From NCBI RefSeq assembly GCF_036021035.1, contig NZ_CP107930.1, positions 1,736,001-1,800,000 on the forward strand: DNA of 64,000 nucleotides. Reading direction: 5' to 3'. The DNA comes from Kineococcus sp. NBC_00420 (lineage in GTDB: Bacteria; Actinomycetota; Actinomycetes; Actinomycetales; Kineococcaceae). A program made the position numbers and the translations under genes. A model generated the notes under the pieces. That model did no database searches, was not told the DNA's origin, and saw only the letters and a program-made list of their open reading frames with translations. Shown here piece by piece: positions 33,604 to 43,698 of the stretch (positions are counted from its first letter, which is position 1; each line of letters starts with the position of its first letter).

Positions 33604-34515
33604 GTGAGCACCCCGCCCAGCGGCACGACCGGCACCAGCACCACGACCACGTCCGCCCTGCCCGAACACGACCGGCAGGCCGTCCTCGCCCTGGGCGTCG
33701 CGGCCTCGCAGGCGGACGACGCAACGTCGCTGTCCGAGGACGCCGTCCTGCGCCTGCGGGCCGAGGACGGTTCCGTGCGCCACCTCATGCGGCACGCCGA
33801 CGGCGCCCTCGTCGGCTACGCCCAGCTCGTCGGCGCGGGGTCGGGCCTCGAGGGCGAACTCCTCGTCGACCCGGCGCACCGGCGCCGGGGTCACGGCGCG
33901 GCCCTGCTGCGGGAGGTGAGCGCCCGCGCCACCGGGGCCGACGTCCGGCTCTGGTCGCACGGCGACACCCCGGGTGCGGCGGCGCTCGCCGCACGGACCG
34001 GCTGGTCGCGCGTCCGGGAACTGCTGCGGCTGGAACGGCCGGTCGCCGGGTTGGCCGAGCTGCCCGTCCCCGCCCTGCCCGCCGGCGTGAGCGTGCGCGC
34101 CTTCGTCCCCGGCGCCGACGACGAGGCCTGGGTCGCGCTCAACGCCGAGGCCTTCGCCACCCACCCCGAGCAGGGCCGCTGGAGCGTCGAGGACCTGCGC
34201 TCCCGGCTCGCCGAGCCGTGGTTCGACGCCTCGCTGCTACTGCTGGCCGACACCCCGGTGGGCCTGGCGGCGTTCTGCTGGATGAAGGTCGAGGACGACC
34301 TCGCCGAGCTGTACGTCCTCGGGGTCGCGCCGGGTCGCGCCGGGGCCGGACTGGGCAAGGCGCTGCTCGTCCGGGGTCTCGCCGCGGTCGCCGGCCGTGC
34401 GCGGACCGTCGACCTCTACGTCGACGGGGACAACGTCCCCGCCGTCCGGCTCTACACCGGTCTCGGCTTCCTGCGCGCCTCGATCGACGTGCAGTACGCC
34501 TCCCCCCGCGCGTGA
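33604..34515 (+). CDS. mshD: Mycothiol synthase
   Basis: A 303-residue protein made of two GNAT acetyltransferase domains (about 10-145 and 155-300), the architecture of MshD, which acetylates Cys-GlcN-Ins to give mycothiol. The acetyl-CoA loops are R-R-R-G-H-G near residue 94 and G-R-A-G-A-G-L-G-K near 247; A-E-L-Y-V-L-G-V-A-P and D-L-Y-V-D-G-D-N are MshD-like. GTG start five bases after the glnR stop implies cotranscription with glnR, an order seen in other actinobacteria. Confidence 0.93.
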   Translation: MSTPPSGTTGTSTTTTSALPEHDRQAVLALGVAASQADDATSLSEDAVLRLRAEDGSVRHLMRHADGALVGYAQLVGAGSGLEGELLVDPAHRRRGHGAALLREVSARATGADVRLWSHGDTPGAAALAARTGWSRVRELLRLERPVAGLAELPVPALPAGVSVRAFVPGADDEAWVALNAEAFATHPEQGRWSVEDLRSRLAEPWFDASLLLLADTPVGLAAFCWMKVEDDLAELYVLGVAPGRAGAGLGKALLVRGLAAVAGRARTVDLYVDGDNVPAVRLYTGLGFLRASIDVQYASPRA

Positions 34516-34517
34516 GC

Positions 34518-34539
34518 GTTCACCCGCTGTTGGGCTGAG
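34518..34539 (+). promoter_or_regulatory. Partial PHO box upstream of ppk
   Basis: GTTCACCCGCT is followed directly by GTTGGGCTGAG, an 11-bp-phased pair in which only the first half matches GTTCACC well. It lies 60-80 bp before the polyphosphate kinase start, just after the mshD stop. Confidence 0.45.
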
Positions 34540-34599
34540 CGCCACCTCCCCGCCGCCGGCCACACCGGTGGGCACCGGCGCCGGTGGCAGACTGACCAC

Positions 34600-36765
34600 A
34601 TGACCGCCACGACACGCGCTTCCGCTCCCCTGCCTGCCGTGAGTCCGGTCGAGGAGCCCGCCGAGCTGCCCGAGGACCGCTTCGCCGACCGCGAGGTCTC
34701 CTGGCTGGCCTTCAACGAACGCGTCCTGCAGATGGCCGAGGACCCCGACGTCCACCTGCTGGAGCGGGCCCGCTTCCTCTCCATCTTCGCGAACAACCTC
34801 GACGAGTTCTTCATGGTCCGCGTCGCGGGCCTGAAGCGCCGCATCGCCACCGGGCTGGCCGTCACCGCCGCCAGCGGCCTCGAGCCGCGCGAGGTCCTCG
34901 ACGCGATCGCCGTGCGCGCCCACGAACTCACCGAACGGCACGCCGCCGCGTTCCTCGGCTCGGTGCGTCCGGCGCTGGCCGAGGCCGGCATCACGATCGT
35001 GCGCTGGGACGAACTCGCCCCCGGTGAGCAGGTGCGCCTGCACGGGTTCTTCCGGGACATGGTGTTCCCGGTCCTGACCCCGCTGGCCGTCGACCCGGCC
35101 CACCCCTTCCCCTACATCTCGGGTCTCTCCCTGAACCTCGCCGTCGTCGTGCGCAACCCGACGACGGACAAGGAGCACTTCGCCCGGGTGAAGGTGCCGC
35201 CGCTGCTGCCGCGGTTCGTCGCGGTGGAACCGGCCGAGGGCGAGGACCCGCGCGCGGCGCGGTTCGTCCCGCTCGAGGACGTCGTCGGCGTCCACCTCGA
35301 CCAGTTGTTCCCCGGCATGGAGGTCGTGCAGCACCACACCTTCCGGGTCACCCGCAACGAGGACCTCGAGGTCGAGGAAGACGACGCGGAGAACCTGCTG
35401 CAGGCTCTGGAGAAGGAGCTCCTGCGCCGCCGGTTCGGGCCCGCCGTCCGCCTCGAGGTCGCCTCCGACATCGACCAGAAGGTCCGCGAACTGCTGGTGC
35501 GCGAACTCGGCGTCACCGAGCAGGAGGTCTACGAACTCCCGGAACCCCTCGACCTGCGCGGGCTCGGCGACATCGCCGACATCGACCGCCCGGAGCTGAA
35601 GTTCCCGAAGTTCGTGGCCCGCACCCACCGCGACCTCACCGACGGTGCCGAGACGGCGAAACCCTCCGACGTGTTCGCGGCGATCCGCAACCGCGACGTC
35701 CTGCTGCACCACCCCTACGACTCGTTCTCCACCAGCGTCCAGGCGTTCCTCGAACAGGCCGCGGCCGACCCGAAGGTCCTGGCCATCAAGCAGACGCTGT
35801 ACCGCACCTCGGGCGACTCCCCCATCGTCGACGCCCTCATCGACGCCGCCGAGGCGGGCAAGCAGGTCCTCGCGCTGGTCGAGATCAAGGCCCGCTTCGA
35901 CGAGCAGGCGAACATCACCTGGGCCCGCAAGCTCGAACAGGCCGGGGTGCACGTCGTCTACGGCCTCGTCGGGCTGAAGACCCACGCCAAGCTCAGCCTC
36001 GTCGTGCGCCAGGAACAGGGCGGGCTGCGTCGCTACTGCCACATCGGGACGGGGAACTACAACCCCAAGACCGCGCGGATGTACGAGGACATGGGTCTGC
36101 TCACCGACGACGCGCAGGTCGGCGAGGACCTGACCCGGTTGTTCAACCAGCTCTCCGGCTACGCCCCGAAGACGGCCTACAAGCGCCTGCTCGTCGCCCC
36201 GCGCTCGCTGCGCACCGGCCTGGTCGACCGCGTCGACCGCGAGATCGAGAACCACCGCCAGGGCCTGCCCTCGGGGGTCCGGATCAAGGTGAACTCGATC
36301 GTCGACGAGGGGATCATCGACGCCCTCTACCGGGCCTCGAACGCCGGGGTCCCCGTCGACGTCAGCGTCCGCGGGATCTGCGCGCTCAGACCGGGGGTTC
36401 CCGGCCTCAGCGAGAACATCCGGGTCCGCAGCATCCTGGGTCGCTTCCTCGAGCACAGCAGACTCTTCTGGTTCGCCTCCGCCGGCGATCCCGTCGTCAT
36501 GATCGGCAGCGCGGACATGATGCACCGCAACCTGGATCGCCGCGTCGAGGCCGTGGTGCGCCTGAGCGACCCGCGCCACGTGCGCGAGGTCTCGCAGGTG
36601 CTCGACGACTGCATGGCCGACACGACGAGTTCCTGGCACCTCGGTCCGGACGGCACGTGGACGCGTCACCACCGCGACGCCGACGGCAACCCGCTCACGG
36701 ACCTGCAGGAACACATCATCGCCACCCGTCCGGGTCGGCGTCCGAGCACCCGCCGCCGACGGTGA
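34600..36765 (+). CDS. ppk: Polyphosphate kinase 1
   Basis: A 721-residue PPK1 that reversibly polymerises the gamma-phosphate of ATP into polyphosphate. The N-terminal domain has [12 protein letters not shown] near residue 31 and [11 protein letters not shown] near 67. The phospholipase-D-like C-terminal half contains His462 (K-T-H-A-K), matching the autophosphorylated His of the family, and His619 (L-E-H-S-R) at the same 157-residue spacing as in E. coli PPK. ATG start; CAGACT lies six bases upstream and a partial PHO box precedes it. The following Nudix gene overlaps by 4 bases, a common ppk-mutT pairing. Confidence 0.96.
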   Translation: MTATTRASAPLPAVSPVEEPAELPEDRFADREVSWLAFNERVLQMAEDPDVHLLERARFLSIFANNLDEFFMVRVAGLKRRIATGLAVTAASGLEPREVLDAIAVRAHELTERHAAAFLGSVRPALAEAGITIVRWDELAPGEQVRLHGFFRDMVFPVLTPLAVDPAHPFPYISGLSLNLAVVVRNPTTDKEHFARVKVPPLLPRFVAVEPAEGEDPRAARFVPLEDVVGVHLDQLFPGMEVVQHHTFRVTRNEDLEVEEDDAENLLQALEKELLRRRFGPAVRLEVASDIDQKVRELLVRELGVTEQEVYELPEPLDLRGLGDIADIDRPELKFPKFVARTHRDLTDGAETAKPSDVFAAIRNRDVLLHHPYDSFSTSVQAFLEQAAADPKVLAIKQTLYRTSGDSPIVDALIDAAEAGKQVLALVEIKARFDEQANITWARKLEQAGVHVVYGLVGLKTHAKLSLVVRQEQGGLRRYCHIGTGNYNPKTARMYEDMGLLTDDAQVGEDLTRLFNQLSGYAPKTAYKRLLVAPRSLRTGLVDRVDREIENHRQGLPSGVRIKVNSIVDEGIIDALYRASNAGVPVDVSVRGICALRPGVPGLSENIRVRSILGRFLEHSRLFWFASAGDPVVMIGSADMMHRNLDRRVEAVVRLSDPRHVREVSQVLDDCMADTTSSWHLGPDGTWTRHHRDADGNPLTDLQEHIIATRPGRRPSTRRRR

Positions 36766-37733
36766 CCCCGCCGACCGCGGCCTCGGAACGCGACCCGCAG
36801 GTGGACGTCGAGGCCGCGGGGTGCGTCGTCGTGCGCACCGGGGAGCAGGGTGTCGAGGTGCTGCTGGTGCACCGCCCCACCACGGCCGTCCGCGCGGCCG
36901 ACTGGTCCTGGCCCAAGGGCAAGCTCGAGCCCGGTGAGCACCCCGCCGTCGCGGCGGTCCGCGAGACCGCCGAGGAGAGCGGCGTGCGGGTGCACCTGGG
37001 GACCCCGTTGCCCGAGCAGCGCTACGAGGTCGCCGGGGGCCTGCGCAAACGGGTCCGCTACTGGCTGGCCCGCCCCGCGGCGCCGGCCGACCCGGCCGTG
37101 GTCGAGGCCGCCGACCCCGACGAGATCGACGACTCCGCCTGGGTCTCCCCGGCCGGGGCGCGGGACCTGCTGAGCTACCCCGCCGACGTGGAGCTCCTCG
37201 ACGTGGCCCTGCCCGGGGACGCCCTCCCCGGGCCCACGTGGCCGCTCGCCGTGGTCCGCCACGCGCGGGCCGTGAAGCGCACCGACTGGGACGGCTCCGA
37301 GGACGAACGCCCCCTGCTGGACCGCGGGCACGCCCAGTCCCGCGACCTCGCCCCGCTGCTCGCCTGCTTCGACCTGCGCCACCTCGTCACCTCGCCGTGG
37401 ACCCGCTGCGTGCAGACCCTGCTGCCGTCGGCGGAACTGCTCGGCCTCCCCCTCACCGAGGAGGACGCGATCACCGAGGACGGTCACGACCTCGACCCCG
37501 CAGGCGCGCGGAAGCTCGTCGGCGAACTCCTCGCCGAGGGGTCCGGGGTCGCGCTCTGCTCGCACGGGCCGGTCCTGCCGACCCTGCAGTCGGTCGTCGG
37601 CGAGCACGCCGGGGACCCCGCCCTGCGGGGACGGGTCGAGGAGCGGCTCGGCAAGGGTGACGTCGTGATCGCCCACCTGGTCCAGCGCGGTTCGACCGCC
37701 CGGGTGGTCGCCGTCGAGCGTCACGGGGTCTGA
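36762..37733 (+). CDS. Nudix hydrolase fused to histidine phosphatase (MutT1-like)
   Basis: A 323-residue two-domain protein. The N-terminal Nudix domain (about 15-150) has a complete Nudix box, G-K-L-E-P-G-E with R-E-T-A-E-E-S-G near residues 49-70; the C-terminal histidine-phosphatase domain (about 160-320) begins V-V-R-H-A-R-A, with Ala in place of the Gly of the usual R-H-G. This is the MutT1 architecture of mycobacteria, which sanitises 8-oxo-dGTP and can act on diadenosine polyphosphates. GTG start overlapping the ppk stop (GTGA) is preferred over an upstream in-frame start inside ppk. Confidence 0.88.
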   Translation: MTPPTAASERDPQVDVEAAGCVVVRTGEQGVEVLLVHRPTTAVRAADWSWPKGKLEPGEHPAVAAVRETAEESGVRVHLGTPLPEQRYEVAGGLRKRVRYWLARPAAPADPAVVEAADPDEIDDSAWVSPAGARDLLSYPADVELLDVALPGDALPGPTWPLAVVRHARAVKRTDWDGSEDERPLLDRGHAQSRDLAPLLACFDLRHLVTSPWTRCVQTLLPSAELLGLPLTEEDAITEDGHDLDPAGARKLVGELLAEGSGVALCSHGPVLPTLQSVVGEHAGDPALRGRVEERLGKGDVVIAHLVQRGSTARVVAVERHGV

Positions 37734-37860
37734 ACGGGGCGGACCGGCCGGCAACCCCGTGACGGGGCTGTGACCTGCAGCAACGGTCTCCCCCCGTTCG
37801 GGGCGCTTCACCTGCCCGACGCCCGTCCGTCGAAGATCGTCCGGCGACCGGACGGGCGCG

Positions 37861-37882
37861 GTTCACCGTCCGTTCACCTGCA
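37861..37882 (+). promoter_or_regulatory. PHO box of the pst operon
   Basis: Two perfect adjacent 11-bp direct repeats, GTTCACCGTCC and GTTCACCTGCA, lie 117-138 bp before the pstS start within a 265-base non-coding region. They match the PhoP/RegX3 direct-repeat unit, so strong induction on phosphate starvation is expected. Confidence 0.8.
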
Positions 37883-37998
37883 CCGAGCAACCCCGTCACC
37901 TGCCCTGCCTACCGTCCGGAACGAACCGGGGCGCGATCCGCCACGGTCAACCGTGGCCGGGGGTACCGGCCGTGACGATCCTCGAAAGGGACCGGACT

Positions 37999-39117
37999 GT
38001 GACGTTCTGGAAGACCTCCCGCCTCTTCGGCATCGCTGCCGTTGGTGTTCTCGCCCTCGCCGGATGCGGCTCCGACGACAACACCAACACCGGCTCGCCG
38101 GCAGCCGGCGCCAGCTCTTCGTCGGCCTCCGCCGCCGCCATCGACTGCAAGCCCGGCACCCTGAACGGTGAGGGTTCGAGCGCGCAGAAGAACGCCATCG
38201 ACCAGGTCATCCAGGCGGGCTACCAGTCGCAGTGCACCGACGCGACCATCAACTACAACGCGACCGGTTCCGGCGCCGGCCGCAAGCAGTTCACCTCCGG
38301 CCAGGTCGACTGGGCCGGTTCCGACGCCGCCCTCAAGCCCGAGGAGCAGACCGCGGCCACCGCGCGCTGCCAGAACAACCCGGCGTGGGACCTGCCCATG
38401 GTCGCCGGCCCCATCGCGATCGCCTACAACGTCGAGGGCGTCAAGGACCTGGTCCTCAACGCCGAGGTGTCCGCCAAGATCTTCTCCGGCGCCATCACCA
38501 CCTGGAACGACCCGGCCATCGCCGCGCTGAACCCGAAGGCCACCCTGCCGAGCACCGCCATCAGCGTGTTCTTCCGCACCGGCACCTCGGGCACCACCGA
38601 GAACTTCACCAAGTACCTGCACGCCGCCGCCCCCGACGCGTGGACCGCGGAGGGCAACCAGGAGTGGTCCGGCAAGGGCGAGGGCCGCGAGGGCTCCGCC
38701 GGTGTCGCGCAGGCCGTCGCCGGCGCCCCCGGTGCCATCACCTACGTCGAGTGGTCCTTCGCGCAGGACAACAAGCTCTCCGTCGCCCAGATCGACAACG
38801 GCTCGGGCGCCGTCGAGCTGTCCGGCGAGTCGGCCGGCAAGACCGTCGCCACCGCCACCCAGGTCGGCACCGGCAACGACCTGTCGCTGAAGATCGACTA
38901 CGCGACCAAGGAAGCCGGCGCGTACCCGATCGTCCTCGTCACCTACGAGATCGTCTGCTCCAAGGGTCTGACCGCGGACAAGACCGCCCTGCTGAAGTCC
39001 TTCCTCACGTACTACGCCGAGGACGACACCCAGGCCGGCCTCGCCGACATCGGCTACGCGCCGCTCCCGGCCGAGGTCTCCGCCAAGGTCCGCACCGCGA
39101 TCGCGGCCATCGCCTGA
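37999..39117 (+). CDS. pstS: Phosphate ABC transporter substrate-binding lipoprotein
   Basis: A 372-residue lipid-anchored phosphate-binding protein. The signal peptide ends in the lipobox A-L-A-G-C (Cys near residue 21), then a Ser/Ala-rich linker to about 45. The binding domain has G-E-G-S-S-A near 57, N-Y-N-A-T-G-S-G-A-G near 88 and F-F-R-T-G-T-S-G-T-T near 192, the loops that hold phosphate through Ser, Thr, Asp and Arg. GTG at 37999 is chosen, with GAAAGGGA upstream; an in-frame ATG at 37972 would put nine polar residues before the signal peptide. A hairpin follows before pstC, which would favour excess PstS. Confidence 0.95.
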   Translation: MTFWKTSRLFGIAAVGVLALAGCGSDDNTNTGSPAAGASSSSASAAAIDCKPGTLNGEGSSAQKNAIDQVIQAGYQSQCTDATINYNATGSGAGRKQFTSGQVDWAGSDAALKPEEQTAATARCQNNPAWDLPMVAGPIAIAYNVEGVKDLVLNAEVSAKIFSGAITTWNDPAIAALNPKATLPSTAISVFFRTGTSGTTENFTKYLHAAAPDAWTAEGNQEWSGKGEGREGSAGVAQAVAGAPGAITYVEWSFAQDNKLSVAQIDNGSGAVELSGESAGKTVATATQVGTGNDLSLKIDYATKEAGAYPIVLVTYEIVCSKGLTADKTALLKSFLTYYAEDDTQAGLADIGYAPLPAEVSAKVRTAIAAIA

Positions 39118-39131
39118 CCTGATCGTCGAAC

Positions 39132-39166
39132 GGGGGCGGACACCAGCACGAACGGTGTCCGCCCCC
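39132..39166 (+). terminator. Hairpin between pstS and pstC
   Basis: Perfect 13-bp arms GGGGGCGGACACC (39132-39144) and complement (39154-39166) around a 9-nt loop, with no T-tract. Probably a partial terminator or mRNA-stabilising stem that lets PstS exceed the permease. Confidence 0.7.
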
Positions 39167-39219
39167 GCCCGTACGACCGACCCGCACCACACATCCCCTT
39201 CGCACAGTGCAGGAGCACG

Positions 39220-40206
39220 ATGTCCTCGATCACCGGCCGCTCGGCCGTCGAGCAGGGCCCAGGCCCCTCGGGTGACAAAGCGCGCGGCGGACGACGCCTC
39301 GGTGACACCCTCTTCGGCGGCGGAGCCGGTCTGGCCGGCATCATCGTCATCGCCATCGTCGCCTTCACCGGGATCTTCCTCGCCATCAGCGCCGTCCCGT
39401 CCGTGCTGGACGACAAGGTCAACTTCCTGACCTCCACCGAGTGGCAGGCCACGCCGGGCGACCTGCGCTTCGGCATCCTGCAGATCCTCTGGACGACGGT
39501 CTCGATCTCCGTCATCGCGATGATCATCGCCGTCCCGCTGGGCGTCGCCAACGCCCTCTTCCTGACCCAGTACGCGCCGAAGTGGCTGGCCCGCCCCGCG
39601 GCGAGCGTCATCGACCTGCTGGCCGCGATCCCCTCGATCGTCTACGGCCTCTGGGGCATCCAGATCTTCGCCCCGCACGTGACGGGTCTGCAGACCTTCC
39701 TCAACGACGCGCTCGGCTGGTTCCCGCTCTTCGGCGGACCGGTCAGCACCGGCACGGTCTTCATCGCCGGCATCGTCCTGGCCGTCATGGTCCTCCCGAT
39801 CATCACCGCGATGTCCCGTGAGGTGTTCGCGCAGACCCCCGCGGCGAACAAGGAGGGCGCGCTCGCCCTCGGCGCCACGAAGTGGGAGATGATCCGGACC
39901 TCCGTGCTGCCCTTCGGCCGCGCCGGTGTCATCTCCGCCTCGATGCTGGGTCTGGGCCGCGCGCTGGGTGAGACGATCGCCATCACGATCATCGTCTCGA
40001 GCGTCGCCCCCGGCACCGACTTCTTCGGCTCCTGGCTCCAGGGTGGTGAGACCTTCGCCTCGAAGATCGCCAACAACGCCGCGGAGTTCAACAACCCCGA
40101 GTCGACGGGCGCCTACATCGCCGCCGGCCTGGTCCTCTTCATCCTGACCTTCGTGGTCAACGCCATCGCCCGCGTGATCATCAACCGCCGGAAGGCCTTC
40201 GTATGA
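39220..40206 (+). CDS. pstC: Phosphate ABC transporter permease PstC
   Basis: A 328-residue inner-membrane permease subunit with six membrane helices. The binding-protein-dependent transport motif that docks the ATPase is visible as E-G-A-L-A-L-G-A-T-K-W-E near residue 213, followed by L-G-R-A-L-G-E-T-I-A. The first 40 residues are a charged cytoplasmic tail. ATG start with GGAG-like purines (GTGCAGGAGC) upstream. Its stop overlaps the pstA start (ATGA). Confidence 0.95.
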   Translation: MSSITGRSAVEQGPGPSGDKARGGRRLGDTLFGGGAGLAGIIVIAIVAFTGIFLAISAVPSVLDDKVNFLTSTEWQATPGDLRFGILQILWTTVSISVIAMIIAVPLGVANALFLTQYAPKWLARPAASVIDLLAAIPSIVYGLWGIQIFAPHVTGLQTFLNDALGWFPLFGGPVSTGTVFIAGIVLAVMVLPIITAMSREVFAQTPAANKEGALALGATKWEMIRTSVLPFGRAGVISASMLGLGRALGETIAITIIVSSVAPGTDFFGSWLQGGETFASKIANNAAEFNNPESTGAYIAAGLVLFILTFVVNAIARVIINRRKAFV

Positions 40207-41114
40207 GCGCCGTCGACACCGCCCCGGCCCAGGAGCTCCCGGCCGCTCTGGAGGACTCCCGCGGTCAGACCGGGCGCAAGGTCCGCAACGCCCTGGCGAC
40301 GACGGTCATGGTGCTGGCCTTCGTCATCGCCGTCATCCCGCTGGTCTGGATCCTCTGGACCGTCATCCAGAAGGGCGCCGGGCTGCTGCCCGACTCCTCC
40401 TGGTGGCTCAACTCCCAGCGCGGGATCACCCCGCGCATCGCCGGTGGTGGCGCCTACCACGCGATCGTCGGTACGCTGCTCGAGGCGCTGGCCACGGCGG
40501 TCATCGCCGTCCCGCTCGGCATCATGGCCGCGATCCTGCTGGTCGAGTACGGCGCGAGCCGCATCGCCCGCGTCGTGAGCTTCACCGTCGACATCCTCTC
40601 GGGGTTGCCCTCGATCGTCGCGGCGCTCTTCATCTACGCCTTCTGGATCACCACCCTGGGCTTCTCGCGCTCCGGTTTCGCGGTGTCGCTGGCCCTGGTG
40701 CTGCTCATGGTTCCGGTCGTGGTCCGCTCCACCGAGGAGATGCTGAAGCTCGTCCCCAACGAGCTCCGCGAGGCCTCCTACGCCCTGGGCGTGCCGAAGT
40801 GGAAGACCATCGTGCGGATCGTCCTGCCGACGGCCTTCTCGGGGATCCTCACCGGTGTCCTGCTCGGTCTGGCCCGCGTCATGGGTGAGACCGCTCCGCT
40901 GCTGATCCTGGTCGGCTACTCGCAGTCGATCAACACCAACCTCTTCAGCGGCAACATGGCGGCCCTCCCGCTCATGATCAACAACGACCGTCAGCAGGCG
41001 CTGGCTCCCGCGGTGGAGCGCGTCTGGGCGGCCGCCCTCACACTGGTGCTCATCGTGCTGGTGCTCAACATCGCCGGTCGGGCCATCGCCCGCTTCAGTT
41101 CGCTCAAGAAGTAG
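40203..41114 (+). CDS. pstA: Phosphate ABC transporter permease PstA
   Basis: A 303-residue partner permease with six membrane segments and the same EAA loop, [12 protein letters not shown] near residue 188, followed by [12 protein letters not shown]. The N-terminal 30 residues are polar. Translationally coupled to pstC by a 4-base overlap. With PstC it forms the channel for phosphate delivered by PstS. Confidence 0.95.
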   Translation: MSAVDTAPAQELPAALEDSRGQTGRKVRNALATTVMVLAFVIAVIPLVWILWTVIQKGAGLLPDSSWWLNSQRGITPRIAGGGAYHAIVGTLLEALATAVIAVPLGIMAAILLVEYGASRIARVVSFTVDILSGLPSIVAALFIYAFWITTLGFSRSGFAVSLALVLLMVPVVVRSTEEMLKLVPNELREASYALGVPKWKTIVRIVLPTAFSGILTGVLLGLARVMGETAPLLILVGYSQSINTNLFSGNMAALPLMINNDRQQALAPAVERVWAAALTLVLIVLVLNIAGRAIARFSSLKK

Positions 41115-41125
41115 GAGAACCCGTC

Positions 41126-41902
41126 ATGGCCAAGCGCATCGACGTCAAGGACCTCAACGTCTACTACGGCAACTTCAAGGCCGTCGAGGACGTCTCGATG
41201 ACCGTGGAGCCCCGCTCCGTGACGGCCTTCATCGGCCCGTCCGGCTGCGGGAAGTCGACCTTCCTCCGCACGCTCAACCGCATGCACGAGGTCATCCCCG
41301 GCGGTCGCGTCGAGGGCAGCGTCATGCTCGACGACGACGACCTCTACGGCTCCAAGATCGACCCGGTGAACGTCCGCCGCACCGTCGGCATGGTCTTCCA
41401 GCGTCCCAACCCGTTCCCGACGATGTCGATCTTCGACAACGTCGCGGCCGGCATGCGCCTCAACGGCGTCCGCAGCAAGAAGGTGCTGACCGAAGCCGTC
41501 GAGAGCTCGCTGCGCGGGGCGAACCTGTGGAACGAGGTCAAGGACCGCCTCGACAAGCCCGGCGCCGGCCTCTCCGGTGGCCAGCAGCAGCGCCTCTGCA
41601 TCGCCCGCGCCATCGCGGTGAAGCCGCAGGTGCTGCTGATGGACGAGCCGTGCTCCGCGCTCGACCCGATCTCGACGCTCGCCATCGAGGACCTGATCGG
41701 TGAGCTGAAGAGCTCCTTCACCATCGTCATCGTCACGCACAACATGCAGCAGGCGGCCCGCGTCAGCGACAAGACGGCGTTCTTCAACCTCGCCGCCACG
41801 GGCAAGCCCGGCCGTCTGATCGAGATCGACGACACCGCGACGATCTTCAGCAACCCGACGCAGAAGGCGACCGAGGACTACATCTCGGGCCGCTTCGGCT
41901 GA
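41126..41902 (+). CDS. pstB: Phosphate ABC transporter ATPase PstB
   Basis: A 258-residue ATPase that powers the Pst importer. Walker A is G-P-S-G-C-G-K-S-T near residues 36-44, the signature is L-S-G-G-Q-Q-Q-R near 152 and Walker B is V-L-L-M-D-E-P near 172, followed by the H-loop His in V-T-H-N-M. The F-Q-R-P-N-P-F-P Q-loop is PstB-specific. AGGAG stands nine bases before the ATG, 11 bp after pstA. A strong palindrome closes the operon. Confidence 0.97.
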   Translation: MAKRIDVKDLNVYYGNFKAVEDVSMTVEPRSVTAFIGPSGCGKSTFLRTLNRMHEVIPGGRVEGSVMLDDDDLYGSKIDPVNVRRTVGMVFQRPNPFPTMSIFDNVAAGMRLNGVRSKKVLTEAVESSLRGANLWNEVKDRLDKPGAGLSGGQQQRLCIARAIAVKPQVLLMDEPCSALDPISTLAIEDLIGELKSSFTIVIVTHNMQQAARVSDKTAFFNLAATGKPGRLIEIDDTATIFSNPTQKATEDYISGRFG

Positions 41903-41916
41903 GCCCCCGCCACCCA

Positions 41917-41976
41917 ACTTCTGGGGAGCTCTCCACCCTTCCGCTCGTCGGGAAGGGTGGAGAGCTCCCCAGAAGT
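41917..41976. terminator. Bidirectional palindrome terminator pstB/pit (second copy)
   Basis: Arms 41917-41942 and 41951-41976 are 26-bp reverse complements around an 8-nt loop, between convergent genes; the right arm ends two bases from the pit stop. Sequence closely follows the 10444-10509 element, with paired substitutions in both arms that keep the stem. Confidence 0.85.
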
Positions 41977-41978
41977 CG

Positions 41979-42971
41979 TTACAGGAAGAGGTGCAGGACG
42001 AAGTAGAGGGCCGCGGCGAAGAGGCCGGCGGCCGGCAGGGTCAGCACCCAGGCGGCGACCATCGACCGCGCCACGCCCCAGCGCACGGCGGAGAGCCGCT
42101 TCGTGGCCCCCACGCCCATGATCGCGGACGAGATGGTGTGGGTGGTGGAGACGGGGGCGTGGAACTGCAGGGCCGCCACGTAGAGCACCACGGCCGACAC
42201 CGCCTCGGCGGCGAACCCGCGGGCGGGGTCGAGGTGGATGATCCGGCGCCCCAGCGTCCGCATGATCCGCCACCCACCCGAGTAGGTGCCGGCGCTGATC
42301 GCGAGCGCCGCGCAGAGCTTCACCCAGACGGGGATGCTCGTCCCGGTGTGGAACCCGCCCGCGACCAGGGCCAGGACGATGACGCCCATCGTCTTCTGCG
42401 CGTCCTGCAGCCCGTGACCGAGGGACATGGCGGCGGCCGAGACGGTCTGGGCGATGCGGAAGCGCCGGTGGGTCGGAGCGGGCGCCTTGTGCCGCACGAT
42501 CCACAGGATCGCCACCATGACGAGGTAGCCGAGGACGAACCCGGACAGCGGCGAGACCACCATCGGGACGACGACCTTGTCGAGGATGACGCTCCACTCG
42601 ATGGTCGAGCTGGACGCGATCCCCGCCCCGGCGAGGGCGCCGATGAGGGCGTGCGAGCTCGAGGACGGCAGCCCGAGGCGCCAGGTGATGAGGTTCCAGG
42701 CGATGGCACCGAGCAGGGCGGCCAGGACCACGGTCATGCCGTGGATGCCGAGGTCCACCTTCACGATGTTCGAGCCGATCGTCTCGGCGACGCCGGTGCC
42801 GAGGAAGGCCCCGATGAGGTTGAAGACCGCGGCCATCCCCAGCGCGATCCGGGGGGTGAGCGCCCGGGTGGAGACGGACGTCGCGATCGCGTTGGCGGCG
42901 TCGTGGAAGCCGTTGGTGAAGTCGAAGCTGAGGGCGACGACGATCACGACGAGGACGAGGGCGAGCTCCAC
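41979..42971 (-). CDS. pit: Low-affinity inorganic phosphate transporter Pit
   Basis: A 330-residue PiT family permease with about ten membrane helices that imports metal-phosphate with protons. Both inverted PiT repeats are visible: F-D-F-T-N-G-F-H-D-A-A-N near residue 16 and A-A-A-M-S-L-G-H-G-L-Q-D-A-Q-K near 183, and the S-S-S-S-H-A-L-I-G loop near 104 (second copy V-S-T-T-H-T-I-S-S near 274). GTG start four bases after the DUF47 gene stop, so the two are one operon. It converges on pstB. Confidence 0.95.
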   Translation of the reverse strand: MELALVLVVIVVALSFDFTNGFHDAANAIATSVSTRALTPRIALGMAAVFNLIGAFLGTGVAETIGSNIVKVDLGIHGMTVVLAALLGAIAWNLITWRLGLPSSSSHALIGALAGAGIASSSTIEWSVILDKVVVPMVVSPLSGFVLGYLVMVAILWIVRHKAPAPTHRRFRIAQTVSAAAMSLGHGLQDAQKTMGVIVLALVAGGFHTGTSIPVWVKLCAALAISAGTYSGGWRIMRTLGRRIIHLDPARGFAAEAVSAVVLYVAALQFHAPVSTTHTISSAIMGVGATKRLSAVRWGVARSMVAAWVLTLPAAGLFAAALYFVLHLFL

Positions 42972-42975
42972 CGGT

Positions 42976-43602
42976 TCAGGATTCCTTGACGGCGATCGTC
43001 TCGACCGTGTGCGCGACGTGCTCGAACGCGTCCGCGGCCTCCTCGAGCGTCTCGATGATCTCCTTGTGCTTCATGATCGCGATGGCGTCGTAGCCGCCGT
43101 CGAAGAGCGTCGCGACGAGGCGGCGGTGGATCTGGTCCGCCTGGTTCTCGAGGCGGTTGATCTCGACCCAGTAGTCGGAGAGGTCCGAGAGCGAGCGCAG
43201 CCGGGGCATCGCCTCGGCGGTCAGCTCGGCCTGGCGGGTGAGGACCTGGACGATCTCGCTCACGCCGGGGAGCATCTCGCCGACCTTGTAGAGCACCATC
43301 AGGTCGACCGCGGCCTGCATGAGGTCGAGGCAGTCGTCCAGGCGCGAGGTCAGCTGGTAGATGTCCTCGCGGTCGAAGGGGGTGACGAACGAGGAGTTCA
43401 CCCGCCGCAGGACCGCGTGGGCCGATTCGTCGCCGCGGTGCTCGATCTCCTCCATGAGGGCGCCGAGCTCGACCCGACGGGCCTGGTCACTGCCGATCGC
43501 CTCGGTGAGGACGGTGGTGGCCTCGACGAGGATCTTGCCGGTACCGGCGAACAGCTCGAAGAACGAGTTGTCCTGAGGGGTCAGTCGGAAACGCACGTCC
43601 AT
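42976..43602 (-). CDS. DUF47/PhoU-like Pit accessory protein
   Basis: A 208-residue all-helical protein of the DUF47 family, distantly related to PhoU and nearly always encoded next to pit. Typical segments are F-F-E-L-F near residue 16, E-E-I-E-H-R-G-D near 50 and D-R-E-D-I-Y-Q-L near 76, where acidic residues would bind metal. It is thought to modulate Pit activity. ATG at 43602 (D-V-R-F-R-L-T-P) matches homologues; the frame is open further upstream without homology. Confidence 0.92.
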   Translation of the reverse strand: MDVRFRLTPQDNSFFELFAGTGKILVEATTVLTEAIGSDQARRVELGALMEEIEHRGDESAHAVLRRVNSSFVTPFDREDIYQLTSRLDDCLDLMQAAVDLMVLYKVGEMLPGVSEIVQVLTRQAELTAEAMPRLRSLSDLSDYWVEINRLENQADQIHRRLVATLFDGGYDAIAIMKHKEIIETLEEAADAFEHVAHTVETIAVKES

Positions 43603-43698
43603 GCTCCGGGAAGGCTCGGTTCGTCGGGGGAGGTGTCTCCCGACCCGATCCGCGACTCTAGGCGAGGCGGGTGGCGGGGGCCGACAGCACCCGCTCAC

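Noticed and set aside
36657-36761. Upstream start for the Nudix-phosphatase protein inside ppk
   Set aside because: The added residues are His/Pro/Arg-rich shadow sequence; the GTGA overlap start is better.
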